A DNA stretch of 64,000 bases, taken from positions 558,001 to 622,000 of the forward strand of contig JAGSNX010000001.1 in NCBI GenBank assembly GCA_018139225.1. The letters are read 5' to 3'. Below are positions 8,758 through 16,417 of this stretch, piece by piece. The notes beneath the pieces were generated by a model. That model made no database searches. It was not told where the DNA came from and saw nothing but the letters and a program-made list of their open reading frames with translations. The position numbers and the translations under genes were made by a program. This DNA is from Microvirga sp. SRT01. GTDB lineage: Bacteria; Pseudomonadota; Alphaproteobacteria; Sphingomonadales; Sphingomonadaceae. Within the stretch, counting starts at the first letter, position 1; each line of letters starts with the position of its first letter.

Positions 8758-9351
8758 ATGTTCGGTATCAATCTCAACGCTGTGTCTCTGATTTCGACCG
8801 TTGCTCTCGGTCCCGTTGGCGGCCTTGGCATGCAACTCGCGACGCAGGTTTTCGCCAATATGGGCCAGCAGATACTCCAGGGCATGGGAGAGAGGATGAA
8901 CCTCGGCCAGTCGGCTATCGATCTAGCTCTGGATTCGTTCACCAGTTCGAGCGGCGGGGTTCGGGCATCCGGCGACTTTTCGGGATCGATCGGCGAGTTC
9001 GGCAGTTATCTGGGCGGTAGTCCTGCGCAGATCGGCGAGCAGGAGCGGAATACTTTGGATTTCGTGAACAACACGATCAGGCAGGCTGGAGAGAGCAGCG
9101 AATTCAGTGAGGCCCGATCTTCGGGCAAGGGGGGTGGTTGGTTGATGGCGATGGCCAAGGCTCTGGGCGCACAGCTCGACCAGTTGGGCGACGAAATGTC
9201 TCGCACTGCCGGTCAAATCACCAAAGACACACCAAGCCTTTCGGCAGAGTTCGGCGTCATGACGCAGCAATTTAGCATGCTAATGAACGCCGCAACGAAC
9301 AGCATCAAAACAGCCGGTGAAGCAATGGCGAAGGCGGCGGGCCGAAATTAA
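8758..9351 (+). CDS. Long needle-like protein (SctF-like C-terminus with N-terminal extension)
   Basis: 197 aa, no cysteine, no signal peptide. GGGAG at 8746-8750 favours the ATG at 8758 over those at 8737 and 8752. The first ~55 residues are hydrophobic and glycine-rich (TVALGPVGGLGMQLATQVF), followed by a Ser/Gly linker. The last ~75 residues (KGGGWLMAMAKALGAQLDQL onward) align by eye with SctF at 22619-22930 (KGG, W, A, G, LDQ, QI and a C-terminal SI..G.A pattern shared). I infer a type III-exported needle relative: a filament extension, alternative needle or tip/translocator. A harpin-like role is another possibility. An intrinsic terminator follows directly. Confidence 0.7.
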   Translation: MFGINLNAVSLISTVALGPVGGLGMQLATQVFANMGQQILQGMGERMNLGQSAIDLALDSFTSSSGGVRASGDFSGSIGEFGSYLGGSPAQIGEQERNTLDFVNNTIRQAGESSEFSEARSSGKGGGWLMAMAKALGAQLDQLGDEMSRTAGQITKDTPSLSAEFGVMTQQFSMLMNAATNSIKTAGEAMAKAAGRN

Positions 9352-9375
9352 TCGCAGATTCAGCCGAAGCGTCGT

Positions 9376-9406
9376 AAAAGGCCCGTTCAAGTCGAACGGG
9401 CCTTTT
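9376..9406 (+). terminator. Intrinsic terminator after the needle-like gene
   Basis: Stem AAAAGGCCCGTTC (9376-9388), five-base loop, GAACGGGCCTTTT (9394-9406). It sits 24 bases after the needle-like gene and only 18 before the first small exported protein, so that array either starts from a promoter inside this stretch or depends on read-through. Confidence 0.9.
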
Positions 9407-9424
9407 CAATCTGGGAGATACTTC

Positions 9425-9718
9425 ATGATGATGCGTTGGATGTATTCTTCGATCTTAGCCGGGTTGGCTGGCACGTTTGGTGCCAGCCCAGCGGCAGCGC
9501 AGTGGGACCCCGGCCTTGTCGCGCAGGGTCAGGTATTGAGCGGAACGGCACGTGGCTACGCGGAGCGTGGTGGCTGGAGGGATAGGGATGCGCGACGCTC
9601 ATCTCCGCAAAGCGATGCCAAGATATGCGCGTCCATTCCCCAGTACAGAAGCCGGTGGGGTAGAAAACATCCCAAGGTGTTGGAACTGACACGCCTGTGC
9701 CGCAAAGCAGGCTACTGA
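9425..9718 (+). CDS. Small exported CRKAGY-family protein 1 (type A)
   Basis: 97 aa. The signal peptide ends at ASPAAAQ. The mature protein begins WDPGLVAQGQVLSGTARGY, is arginine-rich in the middle, and ends with the family signature: Cys, proline, YR, Gly, then LCRKAGY with exactly 23 residues between the two cysteines. First of seven tandem paralogues. Its mature N-terminus is nearly identical to that of members 6 and 7. GGGAG lies upstream of the start. Function unknown; probably periplasmic or secreted with one disulfide. Confidence 0.8.
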   Translation: MMMRWMYSSILAGLAGTFGASPAAAQWDPGLVAQGQVLSGTARGYAERGGWRDRDARRSSPQSDAKICASIPQYRSRWGRKHPKVLELTRLCRKAGY

Positions 9719-9761
9719 CCCAGCGATTGCTCTGCGGACAGTGACAGAAGGAGCCAAGGCA

Positions 9762-10049
9762 ATGCCTCGTTATGTCATTCTGGGAGTATTATTGCTTAAT
9801 TCAGCCCCCGCCGCTGCGCAAGATGTGCTTGGCCCGGTAAACCCGGTCGATTACATGCCCGCGATCACGATGGGTTCGGCGATCGAGGCTGATGCCCGGA
9901 GCTCCTCGCGCCGCCGCACAGCTCGCTTGCGGGGCGTATCCGATGCGCAGACCTGTCGCGAGTTGCCGATTTACAGGTCGAAGCTGGGGGCCAAGGACTC
10001 GCGGATCGTCCGTCTGACCAGAGCGTGCAGGCAGGCGGGATATCGCTGA
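9762..10049 (+). CDS. Small exported CRKAGY-family protein 2 (type B)
   Basis: 95 aa, starting at the ATG preceded by AAGGAGCCAAGGCA; an in-frame upstream start exists but would spoil the signal peptide. The mature part begins DVLGPVNPVDYMPAITMG, which marks the B type shared almost exactly with member 3. The C-X23-C module follows (CRELPIYRSKLG to LTRACRQAGYR). Basic and small. Function unknown. Confidence 0.8.
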   Translation: MPRYVILGVLLLNSAPAAAQDVLGPVNPVDYMPAITMGSAIEADARSSSRRRTARLRGVSDAQTCRELPIYRSKLGAKDSRIVRLTRACRQAGYR

Positions 10050-10087
10050 TCGCCGGCAGTTGGACGAACGCGTCCGGAGAAAGGCTC

Positions 10088-10375
10088 ATGCATCATTTAG
10101 CGTATTTGGGAGCGCTGGTTTTGATAGCAGCCCCCGCCGCTGCGCAGGACGTGCTCGGCCCCGTCAATCCTGTCGATTACATGCCGGCGATCACGATGGG
10201 CGCCGCAGCCGAAGCCTCGGCCCGGTCGTCCGGTCGGGAAGCGCGAAGCCGCCGTGGATCGGCTGCGAACACGCGCCGTACCTGCGCGAAACTTCCGACC
10301 TATCGCGCACATTATGGCCGATCCAATCGCCAGGTCATCCAGTTGACCCAGCTTTGTCGAAAGGCGGGCTACTGA
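10088..10375 (+). CDS. Small exported CRKAGY-family protein 3 (type B)
   Basis: 95 aa. Signal peptide ends at APAAAQ; the mature part again begins DVLGPVNPVDYMPAITMG, so members 2 and 3 look like a recent duplication. The linker (SSGREARSRRGSAANTRR) has diverged more than the ends. C-terminal module CAKLPTYRAHYG to LTQLCRKAGY keeps the 23-residue cysteine spacing. GAGAAAGG precedes the ATG. Confidence 0.8.
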   Translation: MHHLAYLGALVLIAAPAAAQDVLGPVNPVDYMPAITMGAAAEASARSSGREARSRRGSAANTRRTCAKLPTYRAHYGRSNRQVIQLTQLCRKAGY

Positions 10376-10428
10376 ACCGTTCTGCGTCGGTCGAGACGTG
10401 TCTAAGGCTCGAGAGGTAAGGAGTTGAA

Positions 10429-10731
10429 ATGACACCGCCCCCCTACGCAATCGCGCGTTGCATGTTCGCTGTCGCCGCCGCTGCCGCGATTTGGCCCGTT
10501 GCCTCCGGCGCGCAGATGACACCGATCGATCCCGCCGCCTGGTCGACGCCGAACGTCATGGTCGAAGGGCTGCGGAACGGTGATCGAGGTCGGACCCGTT
10601 CTGCCCGGGACCGTGAAGCCTCCGCGATCCGGACATGCAGGAGCCTGCCTGCTTTTCGCAGGAAGCTCGGTGCTTCCGATCCGAAGATTATCAAGCTGAC
10701 CCAGCTTTGTCGCAAGGCCGGATACCGATGA
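10429..10731 (+). CDS. Small exported CRKAGY-family protein 4 (divergent type B)
   Basis: 100 aa with a signal peptide ending VASGAQ, a mature N-terminus MTPIDPAAWSTPNVMVEG that keeps only the P.D...P.. spacing of type B, an arginine-rich linker, and the module CRSLPAFRRKLG to LTQLCRKAGYR. TAAGGAG precedes the start. Its stop overlaps the next start (ATGA at 10728), so members 4 and 5 are translationally coupled. Confidence 0.8.
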   Translation: MTPPPYAIARCMFAVAAAAAIWPVASGAQMTPIDPAAWSTPNVMVEGLRNGDRGRTRSARDREASAIRTCRSLPAFRRKLGASDPKIIKLTQLCRKAGYR

Positions 10732-11060
10732 GTGCGGCGCGTTCCGCCGCACCCCGGTACCCGACGATGCTGGCGCTCGCGGCTACGGCTCTGCTGGCCG
10801 GATTCGGCACGCATGCCAAGGCGCAGGATTTGTACACCAGCCCACTCGATCACACCGGCGTGATGGCGCTCGGCTCGGCAGCGGACGCACAGGCCGAGCA
10901 GGTCGCTCGGCAGGACCGGTCGAAGCGGCGAACGACCGCGCGACAGCCCAGCACGCGTCGCGCCTGTTCCGTAATACCGTCGTTTCGCGCCAGATTCGGT
11001 GCTTCCGATCCGCGAATCGTCCGACTGGCACGGCTCTGCCGTCGGGCTGGTTACCGGTGA
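10728..11060 (+). CDS. Small exported CRKAGY-family protein 5 (divergent type B)
   Basis: 110 aa, the longest member. It starts inside the stop of member 4. The signal peptide is preceded by a short charged stretch (MSAARSAAPRYPT) and ends THAKAQ. The mature part starts DLYTSPLDHTGVMALGSAA, followed by a basic linker and CSVIPSFRARFG to LARLCRRAGYR, again with 23 residues between the cysteines. Confidence 0.78.
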   Translation: MSAARSAAPRYPTMLALAATALLAGFGTHAKAQDLYTSPLDHTGVMALGSAADAQAEQVARQDRSKRRTTARQPSTRRACSVIPSFRARFGASDPRIVRLARLCRRAGYR

Positions 11061-11124
11061 CGTCAGGATGGTCAGCCGAAACCTGGGTGATCGAGCTCGT
11101 TATGTCGATGTCGGAGGAAGCCTG

Positions 11125-11412
11125 ATGAAGCCCAATCCCCTTTCCGCCCTGATCGCCTTCATGGCCTCCGGAGTCGCCGTGGTTCCAGTCGGTGCGCAGT
11201 GGGACCCCGGCCTCGTCGCGCAGGGTCAGGTCCTGAGCGGCACGGCGCGCGGGTTTGCGGAACGCGGAGGTGTGCGAGATCGGGCCTCGCGTCGCACCTC
11301 CGCAAGCGACGCGAGGATATGCGCGTCTCTCCCTCAGTACCGGGCGCGCTGGGGCGCCAAGCACCCCAAGGTGCTGGGACTCGCGCGTCTCTGCCGGAAG
11401 GCGGGGTATTGA
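11125..11412 (+). CDS. Small exported CRKAGY-family protein 6 (type A)
   Basis: 95 aa. CGGAGGAAG precedes the ATG. The signal peptide ends VPVGAQ and the mature sequence WDPGLVAQGQVLSGTARGF is all but identical to member 1 although four B-type genes lie between them. The module CASLPQYRARWGAKHPK to RLCRKAGY completes it. The A-B-B-B-B-A-A order suggests duplication plus exchange within the array. Confidence 0.8.
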   Translation: MKPNPLSALIAFMASGVAVVPVGAQWDPGLVAQGQVLSGTARGFAERGGVRDRASRRTSASDARICASLPQYRARWGAKHPKVLGLARLCRKAGY

Positions 11413-11492
11413 CGGTGTCCCGGTCGGCGCAGCTTGACGGTCATGATATCGAACGTCGCCGACCGCATCGGCTTAGGCGCTGGAGCAATTGC

Positions 11493-11780
11493 ATGTTCAA
11501 GGTTCGTGGCATCCCGGTTGTCGCCATCGTCACCGCACTCTGGTGTGCGCCGGTGGCGGCACAACTCGATCCGGCCATGATCGCACAGGGGCAGGTGCTG
11601 AGCGGCACGGCGCGCGGCTATGCCGAGCGCGGCGGCGTGCGCGACGACGGCGGTCGGGGCTCGCCCGACAAGACCGCCCGGATTTGCGGACAGGTGCCGA
11701 AGGTGCGCGCACGGCTTGGCGCGAAGAACCCGCGATATCTGGAACTGGCGCGGTTGTGCAGGAAAGCCGGCTATCCCTGA
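11493..11780 (+). CDS. Small exported CRKAGY-family protein 7 (type A)
   Basis: 95 aa. Signal peptide ends APVAAQ; mature part LDPAMIAQGQVLSGTARGY, linker, then CGQVPKVRARLGAKNPR to RLCRKAGYP. The last member; it converges on the LuxR-type gene of the export operon with 30 bases between stops. The ATG at 11493 has TGGAG upstream. The signal peptide holds an extra Cys that would be removed on export. Confidence 0.8.
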   Translation: MFKVRGIPVVAIVTALWCAPVAAQLDPAMIAQGQVLSGTARGYAERGGVRDDGGRGSPDKTARICGQVPKVRARLGAKNPRYLELARLCRKAGYP

Positions 11781-11810
11781 GCGCTTGACCCTGACGGTCG
11801 CCGGCCTTGC

Positions 11811-12152
11811 TCAATCCGCAGGGTAGAACAGCATTCCCGCCAGCGCGGCGAGTTCGCGCATGCCGTCCAGCTCCAGCTTGCGCGTCACGTTCGACAGATG
11901 CACGCGCACGGTGTTCTCCGAAATCAGCAGCAGCGTCGCGATGTCGGCGTTCGCGCGGCCCCACCCCAGAAAACGGATGCAGGTCAGCTCCATCGGCGTC
12001 AGCTTCAACAGCGCGTCGCGGTGGCGCGCGGGGACCCGCGCCGCCTCCACGATATGCTCGCCGAGCGTGACCGGGGCCGCCGCGCCGGGCTGCGCATCCG
12101 CCTTGCGCAGCAGCTCCGCGATCGCCGCGAGCCGCTCGGCATCGTCGGTCAC
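11811..12152 (-). CDS. Single-domain LuxR-type DNA-binding regulator in the export operon
   Basis: 113 aa with no receiver or ligand domain. The C-terminal half is a GerE/LuxR helix-turn-helix: LTPMELTCIRFLGWGRANAD, then ISENTVRVHLSNVTRKLEL. The N-terminal ~45 residues are helical and may dimerise or bind a partner. The GTG start at 12152 overlaps the sctT stop (GTGA), so it is translated with the export apparatus and is the best local candidate for a T3SS regulator, probably feedback-type. Targets unknown. Confidence 0.82.
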   Translation of the reverse strand: MTDDAERLAAIAELLRKADAQPGAAAPVTLGEHIVEAARVPARHRDALLKLTPMELTCIRFLGWGRANADIATLLLISENTVRVHLSNVTRKLELDGMRELAALAGMLFYPAD

Positions 12153-12925
12153 TTGCTCAGGCCCTTCAGGATGCCGATCACGACATCGGGCCGACTGCGG
12201 ATGTCGCGCGCGACGATCTCCACATACGATCCCGCCAGCATGAACAGCACGAGCGTCGCGGCGAACGCCTTGATCGACAGCGACAGGGTGAAGACGTTCA
12301 ATTGCTGCGCGAAGCGGTTCATCAGGCCGAGCGCCATGTCGATCAGGAACAGCACCGTCAGCACCGGTGCCGCGAACAGCGTGGCGAGCACCGTCAGCCG
12401 TCCGAACTCACCGATGAACAGGTTCAGCCCGCGCGCATCCAGCACCGGCATCGTCGAGGCGATCGGCCACAGCGCGTAGCTTTCCATCAGCACGCCGATC
12501 AGCAGCGTCAGTCCGCCCGAGGCCATGAACACCACGCCCGCCAGCCGCCCCAGAAAGGCACCGTTGAGGGATGTCTGATGCCCCGACAGCGGGTCGACGA
12601 TCTGCGCCAGCGTCGCGCCGACCTTGGTATCGATGATCTGCCCCGCCGCCTCCAGCGCCCAGAGCACCGACCCGAAGAAGAACCCGACGACGAGGCCGAC
12701 GAACACTTCCTTGGCGAAGATCTGGAGCCACTGACCGGGGCCGAGCGCGAGGATGTCGATCGCGGGCTGGAGGATGAACGACACGAGGCCAAGCGCGATG
12801 AACACCGAATTGCGGACCAGCGCCGGCACCGTCTCGCTGGAGAAGATCGGCAGCAGCAGGAACGCCGTCGCGATCCGCGCGGTCGCCACGCCGAGCAACA
12901 GCGTCTGGTCGGCCCAGCCGTTCAC
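12149..12925 (-). CDS. sctT: Type III export apparatus protein SctT (FliR family)
   Basis: 258 aa polytopic inner-membrane protein of the SpaR/YscT/FliR family, part of the SctRST export gate. At least six hydrophobic segments are visible, from ATAFLLLPIFSSETVPALVR at the N-terminus to ATLVLFMLAGSYVEIV near the C-terminus. The frame begins with a GTG at 12925, 26 bases after the sctS stop. Its own stop overlaps the LuxR-type gene. Gene order R-S-T matches virtually all type III loci. Confidence 0.92.
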   Translation of the reverse strand: MNGWADQTLLLGVATARIATAFLLLPIFSSETVPALVRNSVFIALGLVSFILQPAIDILALGPGQWLQIFAKEVFVGLVVGFFFGSVLWALEAAGQIIDTKVGATLAQIVDPLSGHQTSLNGAFLGRLAGVVFMASGGLTLLIGVLMESYALWPIASTMPVLDARGLNLFIGEFGRLTVLATLFAAPVLTVLFLIDMALGLMNRFAQQLNVFTLSLSIKAFAATLVLFMLAGSYVEIVARDIRSRPDVVIGILKGLSK

Positions 12926-12951
12926 CTGGCGACGCCGTTCATATCACCCGA

Positions 12952-13221
12952 TCACTGTGACGTGATGACCGCGAACTCCGTGAACACGCGGTCCCCGAAG
13001 CGATACAGCGCACCCGCGAGCAGCGAGGCGGTGACGAACAGCGTCAGCACGATCGCAAAGAACTTGATCGTGTATTGCAGCGTCTGTTCCTGGATCTGCG
13101 TCGCCGCCTGCACGACGGCGACCAGCAGTCCGGCGACCGACGCGACGATGATCGGCGGCGCGGACAGGATCAGCACCAGCCACAATGCCTCGTTGGTCAG
13201 CGTGACGAAATCGCCGTTCAT
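12952..13221 (-). CDS. sctS: Type III export apparatus protein SctS (FliQ family)
   Basis: 89 aa with two transmembrane hairpin helices (LWLVLILSAPPIIVASVAG and FFAIVLTLFVTASLLAGAL) flanking the conserved QAATQIQEQTL loop. This is the typical FliQ/SctS size and signature. It forms the export-gate spiral with SctR and SctT. ATG at 13221. Confidence 0.95.
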   Translation of the reverse strand: MNGDFVTLTNEALWLVLILSAPPIIVASVAGLLVAVVQAATQIQEQTLQYTIKFFAIVLTLFVTASLLAGALYRFGDRVFTEFAVITSQ

Positions 13222-13251
13222 CGCGCGTGCTTCCTGTCAGACCGGTTCCGT

Positions 13252-13923
13252 TCAGACATAGGATAGCACCAGCCCGTGCGACAGCTTCACCCAGCCATCG
13301 ACCAGCACGAACAGCAACAGCTTGAACGGCAACGATATCGTGGTGGGGGACAGCATCATCATGCCCATCGCCAGCAGGATGTTGGAGATGACGAGGTCGA
13401 TGACGAGGAACGGCAGGAAGATCAGGAAGCCGATCTGGAAGGCGAGGCTGAGTTCGCGCACCACGAACGACGGCACGACGACGATGAAGTCGCGGTCCGT
13501 CATGGTCGAGGCGACTTCCGGATTGCCGACGCGCTGCGCGGTGCGCAGAAAAAAGCCGCGCTCGGTCGGCGAACTGTGCTTGATGAGGAACGCGCGCAGC
13601 GGCTCCTTGCCGGCGTCGACCGCGGTCAGCATCGTGCCCGTCGATCCGGCGATGGCGCTGCCCGCCGCCACCGACTGGTTCTGCTGGATCTGCGCCTGCA
13701 TCTGCTGGCCGACCGGGTACATGACGTACATCGTCAGGATCAGCGAGAGGCCGTTCAGGACGATGTTCGGCGGCACCTGCTGGAGGCCCAGCGCATTACG
13801 CAACAGGCTCAGTACCACGACGATCTTCGTGAACGAGGTCACCATCACCGCAAAGAACGGGGCGATGGCGAGCGCGACGACGACGACCAGCGCGGAGCCG
13901 GGCGTGAAGGTGGAAAGGTCCAC
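13252..13923 (-). CDS. sctR: Type III export apparatus protein SctR (FliP family)
   Basis: 223 aa. Family motifs are clear: TSFTKIVVVLSLLRNALGLQ near the N-terminus, then FLIFLPFLVIDLVISNILLA and MGMMMLSPTTISLPFKLLLF. Four transmembrane helices are visible. It lacks the extra N-terminal signal peptide of flagellar FliP, favouring a non-flagellar system. Starts with GTG at 13923, just after the sctQ stop. Confidence 0.95.
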   Translation of the reverse strand: MDLSTFTPGSALVVVVALAIAPFFAVMVTSFTKIVVVLSLLRNALGLQQVPPNIVLNGLSLILTMYVMYPVGQQMQAQIQQNQSVAAGSAIAGSTGTMLTAVDAGKEPLRAFLIKHSSPTERGFFLRTAQRVGNPEVASTMTDRDFIVVVPSFVVRELSLAFQIGFLIFLPFLVIDLVISNILLAMGMMMLSPTTISLPFKLLLFVLVDGWVKLSHGLVLSYV

Positions 13924-13926
13924 GCC

Positions 13927-14958
13927 TCAGTCGCCGGACGAGAGCGGCACGTCGGTGACGAGCACGCCGAACCCGTCGCCGATCGCGACCAGCTCGCCCT
14001 GCGCGACCACCGTGCTGCCCGCGAGCACCCGCACCGCGAGCGTGCCGCCGGGTGACGGCAGCGGCAGGACGGTGCCCGGTGCCAGCGTCGCCAGCGTTTC
14101 GGTGCTGATCCCGTCGCCCGGCAGCTCGATGAGGGTCGGGATCGACACGCCGGTCAGGTCGACGGACGGCCCAGCCCCCCCGGTAACCGGCGAGGGTATC
14201 GGCTCGTCGCGCCGCTCCTCGATGGAGTTCAGCGAATGGTCGGCAGCATGTTCGTGCACGATGTACGCTCTCCCGGCGACGTCGATTCGTCCCACAGCCA
14301 TATCGTTTCGTCCCGGCAACGCCAATCGCGCGCTCAGGGGCGATGTCCCCAACAGGATCAGATCGCCCCGCGCCAGAGCCTGCAATCGCTTGACCGGCAG
14401 CGATGGCCCGGCCCACCGCAAGCGCCAGCGCAGGTGAAGCGATGGCATCGCCTGCGCCTCGAGTTCGCCGACTTCCAGCGGCTCGACGTCCAGGTCGCTG
14501 GGCAGCGCAACGATCAGGCGGCTATGCGCCTGCCCGCCATGGCCACCGTCGCGGTGCGCGTCGATGCGCAGGAAAAGATTTTCGCGCGGCGCCTCCCGGA
14601 TCAATCCGGATGGAAAAAGCTCGGTGCCGAGCACCCGCTCCAGCGTGGCGACCACGGGCTCGATCCGCAGCAGCGCCGCCGCCGCGCTGGCCGCATCGGG
14701 CTCTCCGCCCGCAGTCGTCATCGGCGCCAGATCGCCATCCAGCAGCAGCGGCGACACCAGCACGGCGCGGCCCCGCCCGTCGAAGCGGATCCACGCCCCC
14801 GCCGCACGGCGATCCCGCTCGGTGGCGAGGCGCGCGCGGGTGCGCAGGCGATCGACGACGCGGCGGTTCAGGCTGGCGATCAACAGGCTCTGCAGCTTCG
14901 CCTCGCCGGGATCGAGCCGCCGCAGCGTATCGCGGATCGGGCTGTGCCGGTCGCTCAC
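13927..14958 (-). CDS. sctQ: Type III cytoplasmic sorting-platform/C-ring protein SctQ
   Basis: 343 aa from a GTG at 14958 that overlaps the stop of the FliO-like gene (GTGA). The C-terminal ~70 residues form a SpoA (FliN-like) domain: GDGISTETLATLAPGTVLPL, then VRVLAGSTVVAQGELVAIGD and GFGVLVTDV. A first, weaker SpoA-like region lies around residues 190-250. It would form the cytoplasmic pods with SctK and SctL. A frame extension upstream to 15009 adds an arginine-rich stretch unlike the family and is rejected. Confidence 0.85.
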   Translation of the reverse strand: MSDRHSPIRDTLRRLDPGEAKLQSLLIASLNRRVVDRLRTRARLATERDRRAAGAWIRFDGRGRAVLVSPLLLDGDLAPMTTAGGEPDAASAAAALLRIEPVVATLERVLGTELFPSGLIREAPRENLFLRIDAHRDGGHGGQAHSRLIVALPSDLDVEPLEVGELEAQAMPSLHLRWRLRWAGPSLPVKRLQALARGDLILLGTSPLSARLALPGRNDMAVGRIDVAGRAYIVHEHAADHSLNSIEERRDEPIPSPVTGGAGPSVDLTGVSIPTLIELPGDGISTETLATLAPGTVLPLPSPGGTLAVRVLAGSTVVAQGELVAIGDGFGVLVTDVPLSSGD

Positions 14959-15278
14959 GAACGGGTCTCGCTTTCGGCGTCGACGCGCCGCACTGCCGTC
15001 TTGCCCCAATTCTTGAGCAGGCTGACGCCGCCGCTCGCGACGCCGATCAGCATCAACTCGCCCTCCGCCTCGACCAGGATCAGCCGTTCGCGCTGACCGA
15101 CCGCCAGTGCGCGCACGAAGCGCAGTTCGCGATCCGGCTCACCCAGGCGACGACCCATCCCGCGGTCCTGCCAGTGGCGCATCAGCCGGATCGCGCCGTA
15201 TGCGAGCCCGAGCACGATCGCGAGCGCGATCACCATGCCGAACAGCCCCGAAATCGCGGTGCCGAGCGTCGAGTCCAT
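14955..15278 (-). CDS. FliO-like small membrane protein in the injectisome operon
   Basis: 107 aa. One N-terminal transmembrane helix (LFGMVIALAIVLGLAYGAIR), a basic stretch (RHWQDRGMGRRLG), then a small beta-rich domain with ALAVGQRERLILVEAEGELM and LIGVASGGVSLLKNWG. This layout and sequence match FliO, which assists assembly of the FliP core in flagella. FliO is normally absent from injectisome operons. The ATG at 15278 overlaps the sctU stop (TGATG). It presumably chaperones SctR, but no experimental precedent for this is known to me. Confidence 0.75.
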   Translation of the reverse strand: MDSTLGTAISGLFGMVIALAIVLGLAYGAIRLMRHWQDRGMGRRLGEPDRELRFVRALAVGQRERLILVEAEGELMLIGVASGGVSLLKNWGKTAVRRVDAESETRS

Positions 15279-16417
15279 CAAGCATTCTCCGAAAGGTCGA
15301 CGGGCCGGTCACCGGCCTCGCCGTCGCGGACGCGTTGCGCCCACAGGATGATCTGCGCGATCGCGTCGAACATGTCGCGCGGGATCACGTCGTCGACGCC
15401 GCAATCCTCATACAGCTTCCGCGCGACGGGAACGTGTCGAATGATCGGCACGCCCGCCTCTTCCGCGGCTTCGCGCATCGCTTTCGCCAGCGGTCCCTCC
15501 CCCTTGGCGCTCATGGTCGGCACGGGGCAGGTTTCGCGGTCGTAATCGATGGCGATGGCGATATGCGTTGGATTCACGACCAGCACATTCGCCGAACGCG
15601 CCGCGCCGACGGAATTCTGGCTGGACCATTCCTCATGCAGTTGCCGGCGCTGCTGCTTGATCTGGGGATTACCCTCGTTTTCCTTCGACTCGTCGCGGAT
15701 GTCGCGCAGGCTCATCCGCAGCTTCTTCGTGTAGCTATGCTTCTGCCAACCGAAGTCGAGCACGGCGACCAGCAGGAACACGCCGAACGTCCACAACAAA
15801 GCGTCGCGGACCAACTCGCCCGTGAACGCCAGCGCCGCCGCCGCCGCGGGACGCCCGTCGACCTCCGTCTCGCCGACCAGCAGCGGCCCGGTCTTGCCGA
15901 GGATGTCGCCGAGCGAGCCGCGCAGCACCAGCCAGATCACGAACACGATCAGCGCCGCCTTGGCGATCGTCTTCAAAAGCTCGATGACGTTGTCGAGGCT
16001 GAACATGCGTTTGATGCCCTCGACCGGGTTCATCTTGTCGAACGACGGCGTCATCTTCTCCATCGTGAAGACGCCGCCGGCCTGGAGGAACTCAGCCAGC
16101 ACCCCCGCCAGCGCGGCCGGAACCAGCGCGACGGCGGTGATCACCAGCAATGCGACGATAGACGCGTGGCCGAGCGACGCCAGCGCGATAGGGAACGGAT
16201 CGCCCCGCCCGATCATCGTAAACCCGGCATCGAACAGCCCGACGATATAGTCGCCGGCGAACCGCACGCCGAATGCCATCACCACGAACCAGACGAACAG
16301 CACGGCGGTCGCGGTGACGTCCTTCGACTTGGCGACGTCGCCCCGCTTGCGCGCGTCCGCCAGCTTCTTGGGCGTCGGCTGTTCGGTCTTGTCGCCACTG
16401 TCGTTCTGCTGAGCCAC
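15278..16417 (-). CDS. sctU: Type III export switch protein SctU (FlhB family)
   Basis: 379 aa from a GTG at 16417 that follows GGGAGGA by five bases; an ATG at 16447 in frame is less well placed. N-terminal DKTEQPTPKKLADARKRGDV is the family hallmark, then four transmembrane helices, then the cytoplasmic domain with the autocleavage motif NPTH (residues 282-285, VVNPTHIAIAI). Self-cleavage here governs the switch from early to late substrates. First gene of the minus operon. Confidence 0.95.
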   Translation of the reverse strand: MAQQNDSGDKTEQPTPKKLADARKRGDVAKSKDVTATAVLFVWFVVMAFGVRFAGDYIVGLFDAGFTMIGRGDPFPIALASLGHASIVALLVITAVALVPAALAGVLAEFLQAGGVFTMEKMTPSFDKMNPVEGIKRMFSLDNVIELLKTIAKAALIVFVIWLVLRGSLGDILGKTGPLLVGETEVDGRPAAAAALAFTGELVRDALLWTFGVFLLVAVLDFGWQKHSYTKKLRMSLRDIRDESKENEGNPQIKQQRRQLHEEWSSQNSVGAARSANVLVVNPTHIAIAIDYDRETCPVPTMSAKGEGPLAKAMREAAEEAGVPIIRHVPVARKLYEDCGVDDVIPRDMFDAIAQIILWAQRVRDGEAGDRPVDLSENA

